Source: Metallyticus violacea
Taxonomy: Eukaryota; Arthropoda; Insecta; Mantodea; Metallyticidae
DNA length: 64,000 nt
Direction of reading: 5' to 3'
Assembly (NCBI GenBank): GCA_030762175.1
Contig: CM060831.1
Location: 32,585,501 to 32,649,500 of the forward strand
In this document: in pieces, positions 35,692-49,300 of the stretch
Layout: each line of letters opens with the position of its first letter
Position numbering within the stretch: the stretch's first letter is position 1
Program-made: the position numbers and the translations under genes
Notes under the pieces: generated by a model
What the model was told of the DNA's origin: nothing
The model's database searches: none
Seen by the model: only the letters and a program-made list of their open reading frames with translations

Positions 35692-38632
35692 ATACACCTT
35701 TATACTAACACTGTCTACCGTTCGGGGGAGTTGGGCTTTCTTTGCTACCTCTCGAGATTTCAGACGTAACAAGCCATCGGTTGGTAGCGCCAATAGTTCT
35801 TAAAATTGGTCAACATGTTTTATTGTGTAACCTTTTGCCCATTTTTATGCGATTTTAAACCACGCTGTACTTGAGGTGACCTTTACCTTTGGCTTTGGTG
35901 GTTATAACGAAAAATCACAAATTATAACGTGCAGGTTTTCTTCCGGCCTGAATGAAGGCTTCTAGCGATTGGTAACAATGTGCGTGTACAGATGTTTGTC
36001 GTATTGGGTTCCGAGGTACGTTATGAAGTGGGTTTATTTACGGAAATCTTTCCAAGGTTCGTACTGATATTTTTTCCTTGAAGGCTCACACAAGTTTAAC
36101 GCTTATAATGTATTTTTAAGTTAAAGTGATACAATTTTTAACACACTAGTTCGACTCATTGTTGTTATTATTTTCTTTAGTATATTAACCTCAACGGGGT
36201 ATTGTATACAGAATGTGGGTAGAAAAAGGAAGGGTAGTTGGAAATTAGTTTCTAATAAGCGGAACACGGATTTTTGGCAACTTTTTTCTCTTATTAGTGA
36301 CCGTCAGAAAAGATCTAAGCATATAGAAATGATATTCGTGAACTATCAAAAATTAAGTCGTTTTTTTTTTTTAGTTTTTGGTAAATATTTTATTATTTGT
36401 TTAATTGTTATGTTATTGTACTTTTTGCTTCATTGGCTTTATCACTACAGTTACAATACATCAAAACTCTGATTACAAAGACTTAAACAGCAACAATGAC
36501 GTGATAAGGGAAATCTTTTAGATATCGCTTGCCTCTAATGAAAATGAAAGTACTCTATCTGATTATGATAAATTTTCACTGAAATTACTTACAATGTTTC
36601 CTTGAAATTTTTGGAGGAACCCTTTTTAGACTCATCTAGGGATAGGCTCTCCTTTTTTATTCTGCACATTGATTATACAAAAATATTGAGGAAAGAAGTC
36701 AATAATGTTTTGCGTGATTTTTCTTTTCAAACAATTGCTATTTTAAAAATATAAGAATAAATATTGAAATTATTTGTTAATTATACAAAAAGGAATTACA
36801 TACAACTTCAAATATTTAAAGTAAAATAGTTATTTTTGCAATTATATTTATCACTGCATTTTTATGTTTACATATCATTAATATTATATAATGCCTATGC
36901 CTATATTGTCACAGCCCCGAAGAGCATCCGCTTATTTCTTCCTACAGCTAACTTAACAAATGACTGGGCACTAGGGACGTATTGCAATTCTAATCCCTAC
37001 AAATCTTTTACATCAGGGGTTGTGACCAAAACACGCTGATGGAAAAGGCTTGGATATCTAAGTCGTGCATCCTTCCTGTCCCACTACTCTCGGCGAACGG
37101 GGCTTTTTTCTATGCCAAGCTCTGCCTATTTTTGTCGATGGGCATACGCAGGGTTTACCTTTTCACATAAAAACAGTTACCATCTGCTATCTACATGCCT
37201 TCAACACAGGTTTTTTATCACATCTCATTATTGCCCCATTATTAATGCACGATTTCCATTATTAAGCCCCTCCATATGCCATGTCATTACAGATTCAAGG
37301 TTAATTTTTTAAAAACTTTTCCTGTCTTTTTACATTTTTAATTATTGAACATTTACTCTTTTTAATGAGTTTAATAGAATTGTACAGAACTAATCAAATT
37401 CTTAATTCAAAAACGTTGAGAAATTTAAGGAAAACCTATCGTAAGTGTTCATATATCTCAAATGTTTCATATAACTTAAAACATTTGAAATATTTGAAGT
37501 GCTCTGTGTAATTAAATATAGTTATTTAATAATGACACTCTAAGTACCGTATGCTAATGTAAATAATCAACATTTACCTTTTTATTTTACTTTATTATAA
37601 AACATTAAATAATTATTCTTGTTTTTAAACAGTAAACTTTATTCATACAAATCATAAAAATACCTAAAGTGTTTACCAAACAACTGACATTTATCTTCAG
37701 TACTATTATATTAACAATGTGCAGATTATATTAACAAATATGTTAAATATTGTAATGTACTGTGACATTTATATTGTTGAAATTGTTGTAATTTTGGGGT
37801 AAAAGCTCATTAAGGAGAATATCTCTTACTGGTGGTTGGTTGTCAATTACGTTAACATTTCTAGAAGCAAGTCTTGTGCTTTAACCTGGTTGGTGGGTGG
37901 GAGTTCCTCCACCCATGTAGCAGAATCGGGAACGCTAGGAATAACGGAGTTGTGAAATACCACGAGATTGGCAGAACGTATCATGTGTCACACCTTCCTT
38001 CCTCCAGTTCAAAACCACGTAAGACATTTAAATCAGGCATTATAACACTCACTTTTTGAAAGCTGGAGAATGAAATAAATCTTATAAGATAGTGAAAAAG
38101 CAAGAGTTATCATATAACAAAACTTTAATAAAATTTCGTTGCCAAGCTATTTATAATTTTCTGTTGGGTGAAACTTCACGATGTCAATAATTTAGCATTT
38201 GTATACAAAGAAAACAAAAATCGTGACAATATGTTGAAGACTGATATATTGTTCATTACACGGCCCATCATTCTGTCTCTCAATAAACAGTTAAAAATCG
38301 CCATGAAACATTTGAATGAGGGAGAATGGTGGATTTGTTAAGTGCTTTTATTTATAAATTTGTAGTTGTTTTTGCATGTGATATAAAGTTTGTATTTTGT
38401 ATTTTTATATTACTATGAATTATTATCTGTTTTATTCTGAAACGTTCCAATATTAAATTCCCTACTGTGTTTATTGGTGTACATATACATTGCTATCAAT
38501 TGGGAAACAAGTGTATTTCAAGTATATTTCAATATATTAAAATTTTAGAAAGATTAAAATAGGTTTCAACCTAAGAATGTAGGTATCGTAATACAGTAAC
38601 ACTTTGGGCGAAGAAACAGCGAATTCTAATTT

Positions 38633-38875
38633 CGGTATGTAGGTAAACAACAATCCCATGACACGCATTCAAATGCATCCAATTTCACATTCAACAGCGG
38701 CAAGAAAATTTACTGCAAATAGAAATGTAAAGGACGAAAATTAGATCTTCAGGAAATTGCAGCTGATTCATTAGATGCTCTTCTTCGTGTGCAAGAGAAT
38801 CCAAAGGTTTTCCACTACAATATTGGCATAAGAATTAAATTAGGTAAATTCTCAAAAGGAGCCTTTTGTATATGA
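38633..38875 (+). pseudogene. protein-like segment with one stop, family unknown
   Basis: The plus strand is open for 80 codons except for one TAG at 38720-38722. It begins RYVGKQQSHDTHSNASNFTF, then GKKIYCK, the stop, and KCKGRKLDLQEIAADSLDAL with LLRVQENPKVFHYNIGIRIK, ending at TGA (38873-38875). The part after the stop looks like real protein (mixed charged and hydrophobic residues) while the neighbouring DNA is AT-rich and non-coding. A TTAGGTAAAT string inside could serve as a donor. It could be a transposon ORF scrap or an old gene fragment. I do not recognise it. Confidence 0.3.
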
Positions 38876-38902
38876 ATGAAGTATGTAATTTACACAACTT
38901 TT

Positions 38903-39050
38903 AACCAGGTTCATGGTAGCGTTTGCAATTATGAATCCGGAAGTTCTGGGTTCGGGTAGGATCAAGTTACTGGGTAAGGTTTTTTTTTTTCGGAGTTTTT
39001 CGTTACCCTGAGAAAGTGAATGCTAGATAGCTTTAACCCTGCATTGCCAG
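38903..39050 (+). repeat. SINE C copy 2, 3'-incomplete
   Basis: The tRNA-like head (TTCATGGTAGCGTTTGC, GAATCCGG, degraded B box GGGTTCGGGTAGG) leads into GGATCAAGTTACTGGGTAAG, a T run, then TACCCTGAGAAAGTGAATGC and GATAGCTTTAA, as in the copy at 25.4 kb. Similarity stops near 39045, so the distal body is lost. Confidence 0.7.
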
Positions 39051-40788
39051 TTTTATGCCCACCTTCTGTAATTTTTTTAATTCCGCCTTTTAATTATTTT
39101 ACTAGAGGCATGAAGTTAATAGTTATAGTCAACTTTATCTCCGTTATTGAATCGCTTAATTGTTTCAGAGTTTTCATTGTTGGTCTTGTTATGCATCTAT
39201 AATCTGTCAAAGTGGCCATAAAGTATCCCTCCCGTCGGTCTCGTGTGATGCATAATATGTCTATAATTTCTTTTCTAGGATTGTTTGCTTCTACAACAAT
39301 AATTTTGTCTCTAATTTTGTTTGTACCAACAATGGAGTTCGCGTATATAATTTAGTCTCTCATTGTTGTTTGATAGGTAGTTTTTTCTCTTACAACATTT
39401 CTACTTTTTCATCTATATCTTGTTATTTTATCCGACCAAAGGATTGAATTTGATATTATTATTACTATTTTTGTTTGGTTATACTACTTCTTTAGATTCT
39501 TCATGTGACATAATTATACCCAAATATTTGTATTAAATGCAAACCTTGACTTCTTAGTTTCATATTTTTAAGCTATTTCTTTTCCCATTTAATTGCGAAT
39601 ATTAAATCTTTACCATATTTACTTTCAAACGTTTTAATATTTCTCTGTAGTGTTTCTGAATATATACTCAATATCAAACCCATTTTGCACTATCACTAAC
39701 CAAATTTCTTATATGCAACAAGGAGTGGTGATTTTAAATATATTTGTTTTGTTGAAATTGAGAAACAATTTATTCACAGTAAGCCAAGATAACGGTATAA
39801 ATTATCTTCTAATTCGGTTATACTTGAACTAGATATTAATATACTGATATCTTCTGGGAATGTGTAACATTTGAAAAGAACTCTATCACATATTAGTTCC
39901 CATTCTTTGGGAAGATTATTTCAAATAAAATTGAATGAAAGCGATCGAAGTTTAGGAGTTAGGAATTTATTTACGTTTTTTCTAATGTGATACTTTTACG
40001 CAAATAATCGAATTTTAATATAAGTATAACTAAATTTTCATTACCAGTGCATAATAATTTTATCCAATAAAAATAAGCAATAATTTGATCATTCGTTTGG
40101 ATCTCTTGCAGCTTCATTGCTTCAGTTTATCCCTTTACAAGTTCAGCATCTTATATAAGAATGGAATTTTTATACAAGTTTTATTACATCTTATTTTAGA
40201 AGATAAACAGGAAAAATTGCTAAAAACACTTTGGTAGCATACTTTTTGAATCGTAGTAGACATTATGTTTCAGGTTGAGTGAACATATATAACATTTTCA
40301 AAAATTTGCTTGAAATTGATCTCATTTGACATTTATGAGAATCAGGCCGTTTTGGTTTTATTGTAAACACAATACTGTTTCGAATCACTGACACACATAA
40401 AGTTATCCTTTCTCTGACATAGAAGCCACAATCCGATATTTTAACAAACGGGTGGTCCCCTGGAAAGCCCCATAAAAATAGATGTTTTTCATCTCACCCC
40501 TCGGGTTTTAAATCCAAATCCCCTTTTTCTGTTGTATGCGACACCCGGCTGAGACAATCCATTGTTTTGCTCACGTACTCGACACACCTACCATTCGCTC
40601 AATTGCATGAGTGGAACTGCTTTACGTTAAACTGCTGTAATGCACGTTCAGACATGAGACTATTTAACCAGTGGCGGCTTGTACAACATGGAGAAAATAA
40701 TCTTAGAATTATAACTCATTTATTATTCTCCTTACAAATAAATGTCGGAAACCCAAGAAAGATCTTACACTCGGGAGATAATAATAGG
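39051..40788. other. AT-rich non-coding stretch
   Basis: No gene or dispersed repeat is recognised. A somewhat GC-richer part (40430-40800) leads into the SINE B that follows. Confidence 0.5.
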
Positions 40789-41030
40789 GCGACCGAAGTT
40801 GTTAAGTTAACAATTCGTGAAAGGAGGCGGGTTGATTCCCGCCAGCAATGTCATCGTGACTGAATTTTTTTTCCCGTGATTTCCTCAGTCTTCATCAATG
40901 ACAAATGCCGGTGAGGTACCCTAAAACTTAGGCCTGGAATACTTTCCAAAATAATTTCAAAATTTTAATTTCAACTCATATATCATCGGAGTTCATAACT
41001 ATGATGCCTCGGTCTTGAAAATGAGAGTCA
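40789..41030 (+). repeat. SINE B copy 4, plus strand
   Basis: The tRNA-like head is degraded (GACCGAAGTTGTTAAGTTAA, B box GGGTTGATTCCCGCC) and is followed by the body: TTTCCTCAGTCTTCATCAAT, CAAATGCCGGTGAGGTACCC, TAAAACTTAGGCCTGGAATA and ATATCATCGGAGTTCATAAC. These align with the copies at 9.0-9.6 and 18.8-19.1 kb. The 3' tail has diverged. Confidence 0.75.
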
Positions 41031-44000
41031 AACAATATTAATACGTTTAAGAAAACATTTTAATACATTTCAATAAAACAACTTCTCACATTGTCTTTTA
41101 TACTGCGTGAGTTTATTTTTTAAAGATATTAAATAGAATTAACGAAGGCAAATAAACATTTGACATATTATTTTGTCATGTGATATAGACGATTCTACTT
41201 TGGGGTTTGCTTTAAATTCATTTGTTCAGAATTGATTTTTAACTTACCTCCTGGTTATTTCCACTTTAATCGCAAAAATTATTTTATCAAAATTTACTGT
41301 ATTTCCGTCGGCGTCTATAGGTGCTTACCATTAGTCTTTTCAGGGTGATGGGAAACTTAGGAAAAAATCCACCAACGTAATAGAAAGAAGTTTAGAAGTA
41401 GATGTTATCCTAAGTAATTTTATATGAAATGCACGATTAGTAATTCTTTTTTGCTACTTACTGCTACTTTTCAAAATATATAGTGCATATACTTTTTATT
41501 GTCTTCACCAATTTGGCCACAGAGAAAATGTAAACTGACAAATGCCATCTTCAAAATAAATCAATTCAAATGACGTCGCTAATAAAGTTGGCAATTTGAA
41601 GAAATACTCGTATAGAGGAAGGTGAAAGCCAATCCCCTTTTCATTTAAATAACAGACATTGTTTAGCGATAAAACACGTTAGAAAAATGCAAATTGTTTT
41701 GCATGCTTGTCTTAATATTACGATGCTGTGAATGCAGCCTGCTAAATCGTAAATCAAATGGGATGGCGGTCCTTCAGACTGGCAACTGTTTATATCTGGA
41801 TGTATTCATGGAGACAAGTGGAATGCAAATTGAATAGAGGTGCTGGCAGATGTTTCGTTCATAGCTACCACAAGCGACGCTGCATGCCTGCACATAATTT
41901 TGCATGCTTAAGGACAAATCTAATCAGTGTGTTAGCGCAAGGATAGAAATGAAGGAGAAACAATAGTTGGTTTTGTATGCTCCAAGTCATCGCGGTTCAA
42001 TTGTTAACGACATCGAGCAACTTCTACCGCTGTATTGCTGATCAGAAGTTGAAGTATCTCACAGATAACAAATAATAATATAACTTACTGAACTGGGCAT
42101 TATATTTGCGATTCAAAGCTCTGTGAAGCAAATATGGCTATTAAGTACCAGTATTTAAGTGAACAAGAGTTCCATCCTATCATGGAGGATTTTCCCCAAC
42201 TCGAGAGTACGATAAACTTTATCGCTCTTATGCTTAACAACTTATTGCTACTTGTTCTCATCTGAAACATTCTCCAACAACCAACGTTAATATCAACAAA
42301 ATCAAAGGTATGCCCAATTTCAAATTTATGATTAATGCTTAGTAAAAGAAAAGAAAGTAATAGCATTTCAAACATTTTTATTTGTATAGAAGCAAACTGA
42401 GAAATAATGCCTACAGGGCATGTGTGGGAAAAGTACCTATAACCGTTCTGTAGGGTTAACTGGAAACGAGATGATTTTACTTGTCCTAGTGTATTCACAA
42501 TGTGGATTTTAAACAGTAAAAGGGAGTTTGAAAGAATTTTCATGATTTCATGGACGAACAGTAACTGTCGTATTATCTTATCGAAATATTGTGTTGCCGA
42601 TCTGCCTAGAGCTGCTCTCAATGATTTGTGTAGCAATGACACGGTCACGCTGAATGCCGCTAAAATTTACTGGCTGTTATTCTGTAACGCTCTCTACAGA
42701 CAGCCAATTATTTCGAGCAACCCCATAGCTCCGTTGACAAAACGCATTCCCTCCCAGCACAGTAAATGCGCCCCCTAACAGGCATAGTTTGTATCGTCGT
42801 GTCGCCCATAACAACTAGGGGAACAGAAGGCCCGAGTTCGAGCTAACATGCGCCACGCGCTCCTAGAATAGCATTAATGACTTATTGTAATGCACAGCGT
42901 AGCACGTTATGAATTATATTACCATGCAGCCGTAATTACTTAATGTTCCACTTAGTGAAATATTTTTCCTCTCCGCGTTCATAATATATAGGTATATGTA
43001 ATTAACAAAGTTACTTGGTATGTTTCAGCTAACTTGGTTAACTTATAATTTAGTTTCTGTACTGCACGATAAACCTGTTACTAGGATCAACCGTAATCTC
43101 CTATTTCGAGGAATGAACAGGATTAGGCTTCTTTCAGACGGTCAACTACACAACAAACCATTCGCAAACAACTCGCTGTAAACAAAATGCAACTAACAAA
43201 CACCTGCTGCTTGGATAGTTATCTAAGTATAAAGATGCTGAATATTTCGCAATAGTTGTACAAGTCCATGGCAGCACAACAGAAATGAAATAACACTAGG
43301 AAAATATAAGTTGTCCTATCTCCAGAGTGGAATTAGCTGTTATTGTAAACGATACACTGATTCCGAGATTTCTCCTATCGACCTTAGTTAAATATGTATG
43401 AGAAAAATCGAATTTCGCAATTTGTAATTGTCAATTTAAAAGTCATTTGCAATTTTCTATTTTTAGAACAATAAAAGTTATTTGTCAGTCAAAATGTATG
43501 AATTTATGTAAACAGATTAAAACATTAGTACTAGAAATAATAAAACACATATCTTCATGCATGCTGCATGGTGGCTTTCTCTTGTGGTCAGAATTACTGT
43601 TCATCTTCAGAAACTAGCAACTATCCTCAACACTTTGATAACTTTTTCGATAATGATTATTTTATATTCATTACTTACAGCACCCACATTTTCAGGTAAA
43701 AAGTCTAAGTGTGAATAAAGGAAATACACTTTTAATGACAACAACAGCCAACATTGTAATGTACCTATTGTTCATCCTTTATGCTCTCAAGAAACCCTTG
43801 TATCGCTGCCTTGATACCGTTCCACATTTGTTAGCTTACTTTCAAAAACTTGTTCTTTTAAAATCTTCCTTATCTGTGGGCCAACCCTCCTTTAACTCTG
43901 CATATGTCAAACTGGTAAATAAACCATGCCGTTTCTTATAAAATATACTTGTAGTAGTTTCAGCAAGCATTGCAACCCCTACTTGCTTTTTTCTTCCAAA

Positions 44001-45545
44001 TTTAAATGCAGCACTAAATTATCTATACCTGATTAATCAAACAACTGTACAACGTTTTTAGTAGTGGAGCAAGTTGATTTACTTGAATTTAAGGGCTTAT
44101 TTGGTCATCACAGCGGTTACTGACAGTTTCTTCAAAGGTTTTAGGGAAAAGTGAAACTGTAAATTTTCGTTTTCACAGGTGTAATTGCTGGTGACACATT
44201 TGAATAAATAATATTAGATTTTGTTTTATTGGTCAAACCTAATACTTTTACCATACGTAAATAACAGTCATTCGCGTGATTTTATTGTTCCTGCTAAATC
44301 ACAGGTACGATGAATGATAAGGATTTTAATTTCCATAAAACCACCATCTCAAATTATTTGTACAAGTGCAAGTAATATAGCAATGTTTTGAGGCCCATTT
44401 TTTATCTTAATCATCAATTTTGCAACCAAAGTAGTGAAAGTAACCTGTGTTTACACATTTTTTCTTTTTTCCATAAACATAACAAAAATTATCCGGATGA
44501 TTTCAACACTGCACACCACTACTTTGCTTCAAAGCGCTACAGCAGTAGCTAAACCGAAACCGAAACCAAAACTGAAACTTTCACTCAGTTAATTTTAAAA
44601 CAATTAATAACACTTTTATCTCTTAAAATTTGCACTTGTTTTCAATGCAAACTTCCGCTCTGGCGTCCCCATCCCAGCAAGGAACTTCCGGTAATAAAGT
44701 TGTACGTGATACACAATTAATTCAAGGATTCGGGAACTTATCAAGTACAAACATTATCAATCTTACTAATTATATTTTAAACTGCATATTTAATATTCAT
44801 TCTACTAAATTTAAATAACAAGACCTTAGTATACCCCATTTATTATATTTCTTTTGTCATAGTCGGGAATCGAATATAAATAAAACTGAGACATGGTAGG
44901 CTGATTTAAAGGACATATTCGCTTTCTACGCATCAAAATTGACAAGAAACAGCCATTACTGTCGCGGAGGTAAAGATGGTGCTCATTAGTGTAATATAAA
45001 TCCACGTATATAACTGTTCGTACGTATTTATTTTAAATTATAAAATATATACAGAGATAATTTTCGAAATTGCCTGCATCTCCATGCACATTTCTCTTCA
45101 GACTTTTAATTTCTTGTTTTTATTAGCGTACTCTGCTGTTCAAGAATCCCACACTGCAGACTCACTTTAAATTAACAAAATAAATGGGCCAGATGAAAAC
45201 CTGGTCGAGTTATTGTTTCAGATATGTTGGTCATTTGAAATGTTCCTCTTGACTGAATCCAGTTAATTGTGTGTCGTTGCAATCAGTACAGTTTCTGCTG
45301 TTGGGGTGAGCCGTGCAACAGCTGCCACCGTAACTTTGTGGACAAATACTCCTCCTTGCCCCTTCCTGTTTGCTGCTATTGGTTCTAGAATATACGTCTG
45401 TAAACTCGGTCCTTATATTAATATTCTTTCATAAAATGTAAGTTCTTGACAGAAATGCAAACCAAAATATCTGACATAATAATACGATTCCTTCACACTA
45501 GAAGTAACAAAAAGAAATAAAAGGCGTACAAATAACCAAGTATAG
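41031..45545. other. 4.5-kb stretch without a supported gene
   Basis: The longest open frame (minus strand, 42100-42648, 182 codons) has a Leu/Ile/Ser-rich composition, no recognisable motif and an overlapping open frame on the other strand, so it is not called. A short CCGAAA-type repeat near 44556-44575 and other AT-rich sequence are all that is seen. Confidence 0.45.
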
Positions 45546-46352
45546 GTGGCGCAGGGAAAGGAGAAAATTTGAATGCAGTGTTGGCAACTCTGTAGCGCCG
45601 GCAGTTGTTCGAAACTGATGCCACATTATTGCTGAGGTTTTGCCATTTAGTAATCAAATAGCAATGGAGTGATGCGGACCGTGCTGTTGCTGTGAGAGCT
45701 GTTTACAAGTACCGTGGTTGTGCAAAGAGTGTTTAGACAACATTACCAGCTAGGACGTCTTGGACGATCCCATCGGCTCATGCGATTACAACGTGGGTAC
45801 GTAATTTTGAAGAAATGGGTCCAGCCATGAAAAAGAAGGCGGCGTTAGAACATTACGTACTCCATAGAAGATTGAAGCTACTCGGGTTGCCATCACCGCT
45901 CCGTTGCACGGCTACGCAGATCTTACATCGAAAACATGTGGTGTTAGCAAGACGGAGCCACGTCACATACTGCTCGACAATAGATGGGAGCAGTTCGCCA
46001 ATTGTTTAGAAGGCCCGTCATTTCACTTAACAGTGACATACCATGGCCTCCGAGATCCCCTGATCTCAGTGCTTGCAATTTCTTCCTGTGGGGACAAAAC
46101 CATCGCTGAATTAAAACAGAGGATTAACGACGAAATCACTGGCTTTCCTCTAGACACCCAGAGTTTGCACAACAGACTATTAGAATGTGCACGCCGAAAA
46201 GGAGCACATCTTTCCGATGTCATCTTCAAGAAGTGACATTTTTACATTATAATATAGTTATGTACATGCATTTTATCAATAAACACTGTTTTTATTGTGT
46301 TCATTCGTGCAAAGTAAGTTAGTTAAAATTTTTGCGTTTCTCTGCGCTCCTG
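45546..46352 (+). mobile_element. mariner family 4, internally deleted copy
   Basis: About 800 bp. AGGTGGCGCAGGGAAAGGAG at the left and the reverse complement of TGCGTTTCTCTGCGCTCCTG at the right form degenerate terminal inverted repeats. Inside, the N-terminal helix-turn-helix domain is readable (AVRAVYKYRGCAKSV, then a stop; TWVRNFEEMGPAMKKKAAL; about 45685-45850). After a gap the C-terminal end follows from about 46045 (RSPDLSACNFFLWGQN, LHNRLLECARRKGAHLSDVI). The residue at the last catalytic Asp position reads Asn and the central catalytic region is gone. A polyadenylation signal (CAATAAA) lies at about 46278. Confidence 0.72.
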
Positions 46353-46939
46353 TATATTCGCTTAATAAGTGGTACTACTTCGCGAACTAATTTGAGAGTA
46401 AAGAGGCTCTGCAGCCAATAAAAATCATTTCCGGTGCATGCTTTTATTGACATCACTGCAAACATTTGATGGATAGACCATAGCTGATCGTTTAAATTGC
46501 TGCTGTAACCGAAGGATCACCAAATATTCACAGCTATGTAGCGTTGTGTGTTGTTGCACTGTTGCAAGGAGCTGATCGTCTGATAGTGGCCTTAGATTAT
46601 CAATAAATGTAGTAAACGTAAGGTTATTGAACCTTTCCTTCCGCTCTAACAACTTAAAAAAGGAACGTCCTTATGTCCGAAAAATTCAGTTATAAGCAAA
46701 TAATAGAAAATGTCTCATTCGCTTTCGGTTTATTGTTTTTGCTTATATTTTTCAAAATAATTAGCATAATGCAATGAAAATTGATATGATATAATGGGAA
46801 TTACACCAAATAGTTCCTTGAGTGCACATCGAACCGACATCCAGTGGAAAAGCGAGTGTTTATTGTCCGTAGGTACTGAAAACTCAGCTGAAAAAGGAAT
46901 ACTAAAGACCATAGCGCAATTTACTTATCTCTGCATTCA
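46353..46939. other. non-coding stretch
   Basis: No gene is recognised. A 75-codon minus-strand open frame (46425-46652) may be part of the adjacent mariner but has no diagnostic motif. Confidence 0.4.
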
Positions 46940-47480
46940 ATGAGATTTTTTAACGCCGCAGTTCCTTACCAGAGGGCTCTGTTTAGTCACCCTTCGCTTG
47001 CTTTCACCTGGTGCCACCCATGTTTGGATTACTCCTTCGTCTCTGGTGTGATGTGATTAATCTATCTTCCATCTATTCCAATGAAAAGTCGGAGAAACTA
47101 CTGTAATTGCATTTAAACAAGTCTAAACACTCTTGCAAACTGTTCCTTCGAATGCGTTTTTGATCCATTGTTAACAAACGAGGCACACATCGAGCGCAAA
47201 ACTTTCTTATATACAAACCTTCATGTAAAATGTAGTGAACTCGGCCTATCGATGTCTTTGCGATGTCAGCCGATCGCGTACCTACAGTCGGCAATCATGA
47301 GTGCGGCATTGTGAATTTTTGTCACCACGTCGGTCCTAGCAATTTTAGGACGCCCTGGGCTCTCATCATCTTAAATGGATGTACCACCACGCTTAAATTA
47401 AGTAGCCCACGTTTTAATCGTTCAAAACGAAGGGGAAAAATCTTTAATGTGGAATCTAAATCTTTTTGTTAATAACATGG
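46940..47480 (-). mobile_element. mariner transposase relic (family 5)
   Basis: On the minus strand the reading runs ARTDVVTKIHNAALMIADCR (about 47300-47360), then SADIAKTSIGRVHYILHEGL and KFCARCVPRLLTMDQKRIRR (47130-47270). NSLQECLDLFKCNYSSF and then, out of frame, SKHGWHQVK-like residues follow. The order and spacing (linker, second helix-turn-helix with the WVPRLLT-type motif, region before the catalytic core) are those of mariner transposases. The catalytic core is not identifiable. Frame changes separate the blocks, so it is dead. Confidence 0.68.
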
Positions 47481-48402
47481 CGAATAAAAATATCCATTGG
47501 TAGAAAATGGTAACACTAGTTTGTTTACACGATTGTCACAAACTGCTGACTACACTTTGGCGTCTGAAGCTTTACAGCGCGTCATCTGAAGAACGATAGT
47601 AATTTGGCCATCTTCACGACGACTTGAGTCAGTCTAGAACTTTTAATCCCTATTATATATTTATATTTCAGGGGATTTATTTCCAGTGCTGTCAGTAGTA
47701 TGCCCCAGATCTGTACCTTGCTTCAGTATAGGAGCCAATTCCGTGCGGTCTGGTCTACAAAGCGAATACCAGATACTGAGACACAGTAGGAAGAAGTAGT
47801 GGAATGGACTTTACAGAAGAATGACGAGTGCATAAAAAAGTGTCCCCCGCGTCTATAATATAGAATTCATAACGTATCGATTTTCAGTCAATCGCCCTAC
47901 CAACTGTTCCACGCAGTTAAATAATGTACAGCCATTAGGACGCGGAACAAATAAAAGTGTTACCTTTATAGCCCCAATGCGTAGGCATGCTGTGCATATG
48001 TTATTGGAGCAAGGGGGGAATCAGTCGGGGTAATGTTTATGAGGGCTTGCAGGTGTACACACTGCAGCTAGGCTATTTGCCTGATCACTTTATTACAGTA
48101 ATTGGCCCAGCAAATGACTGAGAAATTTTGCAACACGTGGGCGTAGTGTTACAACCTGATAATTTGCTATTAATTTGGGAAGAGAAATGAGGTGCTATTC
48201 CGGATGATGTTTTTTATTACCAATTTTTACAGAAGGTTTAATCATTTTATTTTCAAAATACTCCGATCGCAATGAAAACGAAAACCTTTTCTTCTTTTTC
48301 TTCCCTAGTTCTTAATGTCTCTTTAAAAGTTTACTGTTTGTTGTACAATGTCAACTTATGAGGGTGACGTTCAATAATAATGAAATAATAAAGTGCACGT
48401 GG
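47481..48402. other. non-coding stretch
   Basis: Probably includes the leader of the mariner on the minus strand to about 47640. No other gene or repeat is seen. Confidence 0.4.
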
Positions 48403-48530
48403 CCTGGGTAAAGTATTTGATGACGTTAACCATGAAATTCTAATAGAAAATTTAAGATTTATAGAAAATGAAAATGAAGACCTAAATGAATGCACTTCTC
48501 ACCGTGAATAGAAAACAACTTAAATTGTCC
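48403..48530 (+). mobile_element. LINE reverse-transcriptase fragment (motif A region)
   Basis: The plus strand reads GLGKVFDDVNHEILIENLRF, where FDDVNHEIL corresponds to the catalytic-Asp block (AFD.VNH.IL) of non-LTR reverse transcriptases. NRKQLKLS-like residues follow, where LINEs commonly have L.NRKQ. Only about 40 codons are recognisable. Confidence 0.5.
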
Positions 48531-49300
48531 AGAGAGTAATTGTTGTAATACTCCAAATTGTGCAATTATTAAACATTTTTAGCTCACTTTCTTTTAATTT
48601 ATATAAATGAGGGTGCAAGAGAAAAACAATCAAAAGTCCACATTTTACTTTTTTTACAGAAACGTAATTTGAAGTTTAAAAAAAGTATAAAATTAAGCAT
48701 ATTGGATTAGAATAATTCTTAAGGAGTTTTCTAATAGATTCTTCTTTTAAAATTAGAGTCATGTGATATTTGTTCATCTTAATTAACAATTAAAAGTCAA
48801 AGTACACATACTGATAGATCAAAACAATCAAAGTCCACTAACTATATTATGGAATGTAGCAAATTATACATAGATAATTGCTCAGGAAAATATAAACATT
48901 AATAAAACACTATCGAAAGTAATCATTATCAAGCTTATTCATTGTCTATTACAGGTAACCTTGGAAAATTGATCTGAGCATTATCGCACAGAATCTCTTC
49001 AGGTATTGTAGATCATCATATTTTGCTTGGAAAGTGGAATTAAACTTGAATAGGAAGGGCAGGCTTCTCATCAGTCTGGGCATGGCACATTTTGTCAACA
49101 ATATCATGAGACTCCCTGAGCCATTGTAGGTTGTTCTACTTGTTCTAGAAGAGGTTTTGTCAGTTGAATTTCTTATATTTCTCTTATCTTCATTGGAAAT
49201 GTCTTTTTGTATTCCTTATTAAGAAATGAAGACTACGATTTAAAAATATCCCGGAAACGCTGAATGATATTGGAGGGAGATGGTTTCACGCGGCTTCTTC
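48531..49300. other. AT-rich non-coding stretch
   Basis: No gene is seen. A roughly 20-base motif around CAATCAAAAGTCCAC recurs near 48632 and 48826. Confidence 0.45.

Larger units (their letters stand above)
33518..38632. other. 5-kb AT-rich stretch without a supported gene
   Basis: Contents noted: an AAC repeat (35655-35691), a tRNA-like relic near 35.5 kb, and a GC-richer patch at 33840-34100 with CACGTG and TATAAACAG strings. Several 60-85-codon open frames have no recognisable sequence. Nothing else is seen. Confidence 0.5.

Noticed and set aside
42100..42648. 182-codon open frame on the minus strand, the longest in the window
   Set aside because: It has a Leu/Ile/Phe/Ser-rich composition, no recognisable motif, an overlapping open frame on the opposite strand and no convincing promoter, splice or polyA context. 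It is likely a chance open stretch.
44555..44585. GAAA-rich string resembling an interferon-stimulated response element
   Set aside because: It is a short CCGAAA-type repeat. The motif has no established role in insects and no gene lies nearby.
46425..46652. 75-codon minus-strand open frame between two mariner relics
   Set aside because: It has no transposase motif and may be flanking DNA. There is not enough to assign it.
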